In this document: piece after piece, positions 13,595 to 18,284 of the stretch
How positions within the stretch are numbered: position 1 is the first letter of the stretch
How the letters are laid out: the number at the start of each line of letters is the position of its first letter
Assembly (NCBI GenBank): GCA_036001245.1
Contig: DASYUL010000002.1
Span: 1 to 18,284 of the forward strand
DNA length: 18,284 bases
Direction of reading: 5' to 3'
From: Gp7-AA6 sp036001245
Lineage (GTDB): Bacteria > Acidobacteriota > Thermoanaerobaculia > UBA5066 > Gp7-AA6
Notes under the pieces: model-generated
Databases searched by the model: none
What the model was told of the DNA's origin: nothing
Seen by the model: only the letters and a program-made list of their open reading frames with translations
Position numbers and translations under genes: made by a program

Positions 13595-14470
13595 ATGGCG
13601 TACATCGAAGCCCGCGGTCTCCGCAAGGTCTACGGCACGACCGTCGCGCTGGACGGCGTCGATCTGCGCATCGAGGAGGGCCGCATCCTCGGATTGATCG
13701 GGCCCAACGGCGCGGGCAAGACGACCGCGTTGAACGCGATTCTCGGCCTCACGCCGTATCAGGGGCAACTGAGTGTCCTCGGGCGCGACCCGTGGACCGA
13801 GCGCGATCAGCTCGTGCGCGACGTCTCCTTCATCGCCGACGTCGCTGTGCTGCCGCGCTGGCTGCGGGTTTCCCAGGCGCTGGACTACCTCGCCGGCGTG
13901 CACCCGCGATTCGATCGCGCCAAGGCGGAAGGTTTTCTCGGGAGGACCACCATCCAGCGCAAGAGCAAGGTCCGGGAGCTGTCGAAGGGGATGGTTGCCC
14001 AGCTGCACCTCGCCCTGGTCATGGCGATCGACGCGAGATTGCTCGTGCTGGACGAGCCGACGCTCGGTCTGGACATCCTGTATCGCAAGCAGTTCTACGA
14101 CTCGCTTCTGAACGACTACTTCGATCGCACTCGCACCATCGTGGTGACGACACATCAGGTGGAGGAGATCCAGGACGTCCTCACCGACCTGATGTTCATC
14201 GACCGCGGTCGCATCGTCCTCGAGTGCAGCATGGAGGAATTCGAGTCGCGCTATGTGCAGGTGATGGTGAATCCCGAGCACGCCGTCGCGGCCCGCACGC
14301 TCCGGCCGATTCACGAGCGCCAGGTTTTCGGCCGCAGCATCCTGCTCTTCGATCGCGTCGATCGTAACCAGCTCGCGGCACTCGGCGACGTGCGCACGCC
14401 GAGCATCGCCGATCTGTTCGTTGCCGTCATGGGCAATCACGCCGGCCAGGCACAGGGAGCGCCGAGATGA
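13595..14470 (+). CDS. ABC transporter ATP-binding protein (YtrB/BcrA-like)
   Basis: A 291-residue ATPase. Walker A GPNGAGKT is at residues 36-43, the signature is LSKGM (129-133) in place of LSGGQ, Walker B is LLVLDEP (149-155) and the switch histidine is H187 (TTHQ). LSKGM is usual for the YtrB/BcrA drug and lantibiotic exporter group. The residues after about 225 form a regulatory C-terminal extension. ATG 13595 is chosen because the match to the family begins there and AGGAG (13580-13584) precedes it; the open frame upstream to 13409 is the shadow of the GntR relic. The stop overlaps the permease start (ATGA), so the two are translationally coupled and form one exporter. The expected regulator is the GntR at 11277. 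Confidence 0.95.
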   Translation: MAYIEARGLRKVYGTTVALDGVDLRIEEGRILGLIGPNGAGKTTALNAILGLTPYQGQLSVLGRDPWTERDQLVRDVSFIADVAVLPRWLRVSQALDYLAGVHPRFDRAKAEGFLGRTTIQRKSKVRELSKGMVAQLHLALVMAIDARLLVLDEPTLGLDILYRKQFYDSLLNDYFDRTRTIVVTTHQVEEIQDVLTDLMFIDRGRIVLECSMEEFESRYVQVMVNPEHAVAARTLRPIHERQVFGRSILLFDRVDRNQLAALGDVRTPSIADLFVAVMGNHAGQAQGAPR

Positions 14471-15420
14471 ACTCTCAATCGGGCACTTCACCGCAGTATT
14501 CAGTCGCCTCGCCGCCGGTCGCCGCCGTGCGGGAGACCCGGCCGCTGTTCTGGTCGATTCGGCGCGAGATCTGGGAAAACCGGTCGATCTACATCGCGCC
14601 GCTCGTCGTCGGCGCCGTCCTGCTGTTCGGTTTCGCGATGAGCACGATCGGCCTACCGCACCGCAGGCGCGCCACGCTGTTGCTCGACCCGGCACAGCAG
14701 CGAGCCCACATCGAGCAACCGTACGTCTTCGCGGCGGGGATGCTCGTCGTGGCCGCCTTTATCGTCGGGGTGTTCTACTGTCTCGACGCGCTGCACGGCG
14801 AGCGCCGCGATCGGAGCATCCTGTTCTGGAAGTCCCTGCCGGTTTCGGATCTCACGACGGTACTCTCGAAGGCGAGCGTTCCGCTCGTCGTTCTGCCGCT
14901 GATCACCTTCGCGATCATCGTGGCCATGCACGTCGACATGCTGCTGCTCTCCAACGCAATCCTGCTGACGAACGGTCTCTCTCCCGCGACGCCGGGTCAG
15001 CTCCCGTTGACCCAGTTCTGGCAGGTCATGCTCTACGCTCTCGGCGCGATGGCTCTCTGGCATGCGCCCATCTACGGGTGGCTGCTGCTCGTCTCGGCCT
15101 GGGCGCGGCGCGCGACGTTTCTGTGGGCCTTCCTTCCACCCGTCGTGCTCGCCGTTCTCGAGAGGATGGCGTTCCAGACCACTCATATCTCCGCGCTGAT
15201 GCGATATCGCATGGTCGGCTGGGTGACGCAGGCATTCGTCCCGCACGGGAAGGGGAGCGTATTCGTCCCGCACGGGAAGGGGAGCGCCCCGATCGATCCT
15301 CTTACGGCGATCGATCTGCCGAAATTCCTGAGCACCCCCGGCCTGTGGATCGGGCTCGTATTCGCGGCGGCCTGCCTCGGCGCCGCGGTGCGGCTGCGCC
15401 GAAATCGGGAGCCGATCTGA
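14467..15420 (+). CDS. ABC-2 type transporter permease
   Basis: A 317-residue membrane protein with about six spans, including IYIAPLVVGAVLLFGFAM, GMLVVAAFIVGVFYCL, PLVVLPLITFAIIVAM, LYALGAMALWHAPIYGWLLL, FLWAFLPPVVLAVL and a final LWIGLVFAAACLGAAV. The N-terminal WSIRREIWENRSIY and the loop HGERRDRSILFWKSLPVSDL are characteristic of ABC-2 permeases of the YtrC/BcrB type; the second is the probable coupling region for the ATPase. It overlaps the ATPase by 4 bases. A 27-base in-frame direct repeat near residues 256-273 doubles the motif FVPHGKGS in a loop before the last span. Confidence 0.92.
   Translation: MNSQSGTSPQYSVASPPVAAVRETRPLFWSIRREIWENRSIYIAPLVVGAVLLFGFAMSTIGLPHRRRATLLLDPAQQRAHIEQPYVFAAGMLVVAAFIVGVFYCLDALHGERRDRSILFWKSLPVSDLTTVLSKASVPLVVLPLITFAIIVAMHVDMLLLSNAILLTNGLSPATPGQLPLTQFWQVMLYALGAMALWHAPIYGWLLLVSAWARRATFLWAFLPPVVLAVLERMAFQTTHISALMRYRMVGWVTQAFVPHGKGSVFVPHGKGSAPIDPLTAIDLPKFLSTPGLWIGLVFAAACLGAAVRLRRNREPI
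15234..15286 (+). repeat. Tandem 27-base in-frame duplication in the permease
   Basis: 26 bases at 15234-15259 recur exactly at 15261-15286, with one base between. The period is 27, so the frame is kept and the protein reads AFVPHGKGSVFVPHGKGSAP. The complete identity suggests a recent slippage duplication. It lies in a loop between hydrophobic segments, so the fold may tolerate it. Confidence 0.95.
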
Positions 15421-15448
15421 TTCGCCTGTGGGGCGTAAGGAGAACGGC

Positions 15449-15508
15449 ATGAGCACGAGTGTCGAGATGGAACGATCCGCCGCGATGGCCGTCCGGGTGG
15501 CGTCATGA
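15449..15508 (+). CDS. 19-residue leader-like ORF coupled to the first DUF4386 gene
   Basis: ATG 15449 has AAGGAG (15437-15442) at an ideal 6-base spacing. The ORF reads MSTSVEMERSAAMAVRVAS and its TGA (15506-15508) overlaps the ATG of the DUF4386 gene (ATGA). The downstream gene has only a poor ribosome site of its own, so ribosomes finishing this ORF probably start it. No amino-acid run or attenuator hairpin suggests classical attenuation. It may instead be the stub of a former gene. Confidence 0.5.
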   Translation: MSTSVEMERSAAMAVRVAS

Positions 15509-16185
15509 CTCGCACGACGAATGCACGCCTCGCCGGCTTCATGTTTCTCTTCTACATCGCGACCGCGTTCCCCGGCATGGTTCTGTTCGAGCGGGCAACC
15601 AGGGGCGTGGGGACCGCCGAGAGGCTCGCGAACATCGCCCAGCACGCCCCGCAAATGCGTCTGGTCGTCCTCCTCTCGCTGGTCACGATTTTCGACGCCA
15701 TCGTGCTGGCCGTGGCGCTGTACGCGATCACACGCGACGCGGACCGGGATCTCGCGGTGCTGGCCCTGTGCTGTCGCGTCGGCGAGGGCGTGGTCGGCGC
15801 CTTTTCCACCGTCGTGCCGCTGGGGCTGCTCTCGGTGGCGGCGGGCGCCGCCGGCGCGGCCGGGGCGGATGCTGCCGCGGCGAACGCGCTCGGAGCCCTG
15901 TTATTGAAGGCGCAAGACTGGAGCGTGGGAATCGCCGCGACTCTCTTCGCCGTCGGCAGCACGCTCTTTTCGTATCTCTTTCTGCGGGCCCGGAGCATCC
16001 CCGTCCCGCTGGCCTGGCTGGGGATCTTCGCCTCGATCCTGGACCTGGTGGTCCTGCCGCTGCAGCTCGCCGGGTACATCAAGGGCCCGCTGCCCTTGCT
16101 CTTCTGGATGCCGATGCTGGTGTTCGAAGTGACGCTGGCGCTGTGGCTGCTCATCAAGGGGGTCTCCCCGGCGGCAACTCGATGA
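15505..16185 (+). CDS. DUF4386 family membrane protein
   Basis: A 226-residue protein with about six membrane spans. It opens with MTRTTNARLAGFMFLFYIAT, the usual DUF4386 start ('..aRiaG.lyLl.i..a'), followed by AERLANIAQHAPQMRL, a hallmark loop, and ends with FWMPMLVFEVTLALWLLIKG. Function is unknown for the family; members are common beside regulators and dehydrogenases. An alanine/glycine-rich loop (AAGAAGAAGADAAAANALGA) separates spans 3 and 4. It starts by ATGA overlap with the 19-residue ORF and lies 84 bases after the permease stop, so it probably belongs to the same transcript. Confidence 0.88.
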   Translation: MTRTTNARLAGFMFLFYIATAFPGMVLFERATRGVGTAERLANIAQHAPQMRLVVLLSLVTIFDAIVLAVALYAITRDADRDLAVLALCCRVGEGVVGAFSTVVPLGLLSVAAGAAGAAGADAAAANALGALLLKAQDWSVGIAATLFAVGSTLFSYLFLRARSIPVPLAWLGIFASILDLVVLPLQLAGYIKGPLPLLFWMPMLVFEVTLALWLLIKGVSPAATR

Positions 16186-16249
16186 GCCCGAGCGATTGGT
16201 CAACGTTTACGAGGTCATGACGACCCGTTCTGATCGAAAGGAGAAGGAA

Positions 16250-16825
16250 ATGCATCTCAACATTCTCAGAGGACTTCTGATTTGCCTTCTGGCGCCGGCC
16301 GCCATCGGTCTGGCGCAGGATCGCCCACCGACCGCGCCCGTCGCTCCTTCGAAGGATCCTTACACCGCGTACAACAAGATGGTTTATCAAGGGGTCAAGG
16401 CGATCGTGCTCCGCTCCGCCGAAAAGATGCCCGAGGAAAATTACAGCTTCAAACCGACGGAGGTGGTCCGCAGCTTCGGCCAGATCGTCGGACACCTGGC
16501 GGACGCCCAGTACACGTTCTGTTCGAAGGTGCTCGGTGAGAAAAGGCCGGAGATCAAGGTCGAGGAGACGAAGACCTCGAAAGCCGATCTCATGGCTTCG
16601 CTCAAAGACGCTTTCGCCTACTGCGACAGGGCATACACCAACATGACCGACGCGTCCGGGGCCGACACGATCAAGTTCATGGGGCGCGATACGCCCAAGC
16701 TCGGCGCGCTGACGACCAACAGCCTCCATACCGTCGAGCACTACGGCAACCTCGTCAGCTACATGCGGATGAAGGGCATCGTGCCGCCGTCGAGCGACCC
16801 GGAGTTCGATCCATTGAAGAAGTAG
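16250..16825 (+). CDS. Exported DinB-like metal-binding protein
   Basis: A 191-residue protein. ATG 16250 is chosen for AAGGAG 6 bases upstream and the signal peptide directly after it (MHLNILRGLLICLLAPAAIG, cleavage near LAQ at residue 23); the longer open frame from 16196 has neither. The rest matches the DinB four-helix fold: helix 1 after 'YTAYNKMVYQGVKAIVLRSA', 'MPEENYSFKPTEVVRSFGQI', then the three expected metal-binding histidines H82, H160 and H164. DinB-fold enzymes are metal-dependent, often thiol transferases, and are usually cytoplasmic; the signal peptide puts this one in the periplasm or envelope. The actual reaction is unknown. Confidence 0.9.
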   Translation: MHLNILRGLLICLLAPAAIGLAQDRPPTAPVAPSKDPYTAYNKMVYQGVKAIVLRSAEKMPEENYSFKPTEVVRSFGQIVGHLADAQYTFCSKVLGEKRPEIKVEETKTSKADLMASLKDAFAYCDRAYTNMTDASGADTIKFMGRDTPKLGALTTNSLHTVEHYGNLVSYMRMKGIVPPSSDPEFDPLKK

Positions 16826-16833
16826 GCGGTCCG

Positions 16834-16854
16834 GGGCCGGCTGCCGGCCGGCCC
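16834..16854 (+). terminator. GC-rich hairpin after the DinB-like gene, possible weak terminator
   Basis: GGGCCGG (16834-16840) pairs with CCGGCCC (16848-16854) around a 7-base loop, starting 8 bases after the stop codon. There is no T tract, so intrinsic termination would be weak. Overlapping alternative pairings are possible. It may instead protect the 3' end of the message. Confidence 0.3.
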
Positions 16855-16897
16855 GAATCTCACCGGCGTGAAGCCGGCAGAAAGAAGAGGAGAGGCC

Positions 16898-17623
16898 GTG
16901 GACTCGACCAAGAGGCAAGCCAGAATTGCGGGGGTTCTCTACCTGCTGATGGGGCTAACCGCTCCCATCGGCCTCATGTACGTCCCCGGCAAGCTGATCG
17001 TCCCGGGAAATGCAACGGAGACGGTCGATCGCTTGCGGGCTTCCGAGTCTCTTCTTCGCATCGGCATCGGGAGCGAACTCTTCCACCAGACCATTGCCAT
17101 CTTTCTGGTCCTGGCCCTCTACCGCTTGTTCAAGGCCGTCGACGAGAAACACGCCGTGCTGGTCGTCATCCTTGGTGCTCTGGTCTCGGTTCCGATCATG
17201 TTTGTCAACGTGCTCAACGAGATTGCGGCGCTGATCCTCGTCAGCGGTGCCGATTTCCTGTCCGGATTCCAAAAGCATCAGCTGGATGGTCTGGCGTACC
17301 TGTTCCTCCGTCTGCATAGCCAGGGAATCATCGTCGCCTCGATCTTCTGGGGACTGTGGCTGTTTCCGTTCGGGATCCTCGTCATTCGATCGCGGTTCAT
17401 CCCCCGGGTCTTGGGCGTCCTGATGATTGTCGCCGGCACGGGCTATCTGGCGAGCTCCTTCACCTCGCTCGTTCTGCCGCGGTACGCGCCGGTGGTCGGC
17501 CGGTTCGCGATGGTGCTCTATTTCGGCGAGCTACCGATCATGTTCTGGCTGTTGATCTGGGGCGCGAAGACGCAACCGGGAGCGGCCGAGTCTCAGTTGG
17601 GGACCGCTCTCCGAGGCTCATGA
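16898..17623 (+). CDS. DUF4386 family membrane protein (second copy)
   Basis: A 241-residue protein with about six spans. It begins VDSTKRQARIAGVLYLLMGL, the standard DUF4386 opening, and continues with ETVDRLRASESLLRIGIGSE, HQTIAIFLVLALYRLFKAVD, QLDGLAYLFLRLHSQGIIVA and PRVLGVLMIVAGTGYLASSF, all typical of the family. GTG 16898 is preferred over GTG 16868 because AGGAG lies 5 bases upstream and the protein start matches the family. It is only distantly similar to the DUF4386 protein at 15505. Its stop overlaps the ATG of the dehydrogenase (ATGA), so the two are co-translated. Function is unknown. Confidence 0.92.
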   Translation: MDSTKRQARIAGVLYLLMGLTAPIGLMYVPGKLIVPGNATETVDRLRASESLLRIGIGSELFHQTIAIFLVLALYRLFKAVDEKHAVLVVILGALVSVPIMFVNVLNEIAALILVSGADFLSGFQKHQLDGLAYLFLRLHSQGIIVASIFWGLWLFPFGILVIRSRFIPRVLGVLMIVAGTGYLASSFTSLVLPRYAPVVGRFAMVLYFGELPIMFWLLIWGAKTQPGAAESQLGTALRGS

Positions 17624-18284
17624 AAGCAATCGTCTATCGCCGGTACGGCTCTCCCGATGTCCTCCAGCTCGAGGACCTCGACAAACCGTCGCCGGAGGAC
17701 GGCGAGGTCCTGATCCGGGTCCGCGCGGCGTCAGTCAATCCAGTGGACCGGCACCTCATGAGAGGCCAGCCGTACGTCGTCCGCTTCGCGATGGGTCTGA
17801 CGAAATCGAAGGTCAAACGACCCGGGATCGATGTGTCCGGGCTGGTCGAGGCAACCGGAAGGAACGTCACACGGTTCCGACCCGGCGACGAGGTGTTCGG
17901 CTCCTGTCGGGGGTCTTTTGCCGAGTACGTGTGCGCACCGGAGTCCGCATTGGTCACGAAGCCCGGCAACGTGACGTTCGAGCAGGCGGCTGCCGTCCCC
18001 GTCGCGGGATACACGGCGTTGCAGGGGCTCAGGAACAAGGGACAGATTCGCGCGGGGCAGAAGGTCCTGATCAACGGTGCGTCCGGAGGCGTGGGCACGT
18101 TTGCCGTGCAGATCGCGAAGTCGTTCGGCACGGACGTCACCGGCGTCTGCAGTCCAAGGAACGTGGAAATGGTCCGCTCGATCGGCGCCGATCAGGTCAT
18201 CGACTACACGCGAGAGGATTTCACCCGGAGCGGGCGGCTCTACGACGTCGTTCTCGACAACGCCGGAAATCATCCGCTGTCCGC
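17620..18284 (+). CDS. Medium-chain dehydrogenase / quinone oxidoreductase, partial at window end
   Basis: The first 221 residues of an NAD(P)-dependent MDR-family oxidoreductase; no stop occurs before the window ends. ATG 17620 overlaps the upstream stop. The opening MKAIVYRRYGSPDVLQLEDL is classic for this family, followed by VRAASVNPVDRHLMRG, PGIDVSGLVEATG, the FRPGDEVFG motif and AVPVAGYTALQGL. The cofactor site is INGASGGVGTFAVQIAKSFG, then GADQVIDYTREDF. The structural-zinc cysteine cluster of true alcohol dehydrogenases is absent, so it is closer to the zinc-free quinone reductase branch that reduces quinones or enones. It is coupled to the DUF4386 gene before it. Confidence 0.93.
   Translation, partial: MKAIVYRRYGSPDVLQLEDLDKPSPEDGEVLIRVRAASVNPVDRHLMRGQPYVVRFAMGLTKSKVKRPGIDVSGLVEATGRNVTRFRPGDEVFGSCRGSFAEYVCAPESALVTKPGNVTFEQAAAVPVAGYTALQGLRNKGQIRAGQKVLINGASGGVGTFAVQIAKSFGTDVTGVCSPRNVEMVRSIGADQVIDYTREDFTRSGRLYDVVLDNAGNHPLS

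Noticed and set aside
1..18284. CRISPR array, insertion sequence or toxin-antitoxin module
   Set aside because: No regularly spaced repeats, transposase motifs with terminal repeats, or recognisable toxin/antitoxin pair were found on either strand.

Overview
This is an 18.3 kb, high-GC bacterial window. Several traits suggest a soil or sediment bacterium of the Acidobacteriota type: Hanks-type Ser/Thr kinases with PD40 or TolB/TPR sensor regions, a YtrA-type GntR/ABC unit, DUF4386 proteins and a secreted DinB protein. This lineage is inferred from gene content only; there is no rRNA or other phylogenetic marker here.

Layout. (1) 1-630: a small zinc-binding protein and a complete tRNA-Gly(GCC) with encoded CCA and a good promoter. 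(2) 671-10277: a kinase region. The first kinase (692-3284; kinase domain, one membrane span, PD40 propeller) is broken by a single extra G between its HRD and DFG motifs. After it come a decayed kinase N-terminus (about 3304-3492), a minus-strand secreted protein with its own ribosome binding site and intrinsic terminator (3567-4040), and an intact 2017-residue kinase (4224-10277). The intact kinase carries four successive TolB-like/TPR modules and no membrane span. (3) 10278-11127: a small membrane protein whose 3' end runs into what looks like the tail of another TPR protein. (4) 11147-15420: a YtrA-like unit. It holds a promoter with a palindromic operator, an unlisted 29-residue membrane peptide, a GntR regulator, an ABC ATPase cut off just before Walker A, a Baeyer-Villiger-type flavin monooxygenase, a decayed second GntR gene, an intact ABC ATPase and an ABC-2 permease. 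The monooxygenase therefore sits between two diverged copies of a GntR-tail/ABC-head junction. (5) 15449-18284: a 19-residue leader-like ORF, a DUF4386 membrane protein, an exported DinB-like protein, a second DUF4386 protein and the start of a medium-chain dehydrogenase/quinone reductase that runs off the window.

How the genes may work together. The kinases probably feed environmental or protein-protein cues into Ser/Thr phosphorylation, but no substrates are visible. The GntR/ABC/permease set resembles self-regulated export or envelope-stress operons, with the monooxygenase as a later addition. From 14467 onward several genes overlap by ATGA, which suggests translational coupling (14467/14470, 15505/15508, 17620/17623).

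The main theme is gene turnover: a frameshifted kinase, a kinase head fragment, a probable TPR tail fragment, and a partly duplicated and decayed regulator/transporter unit.
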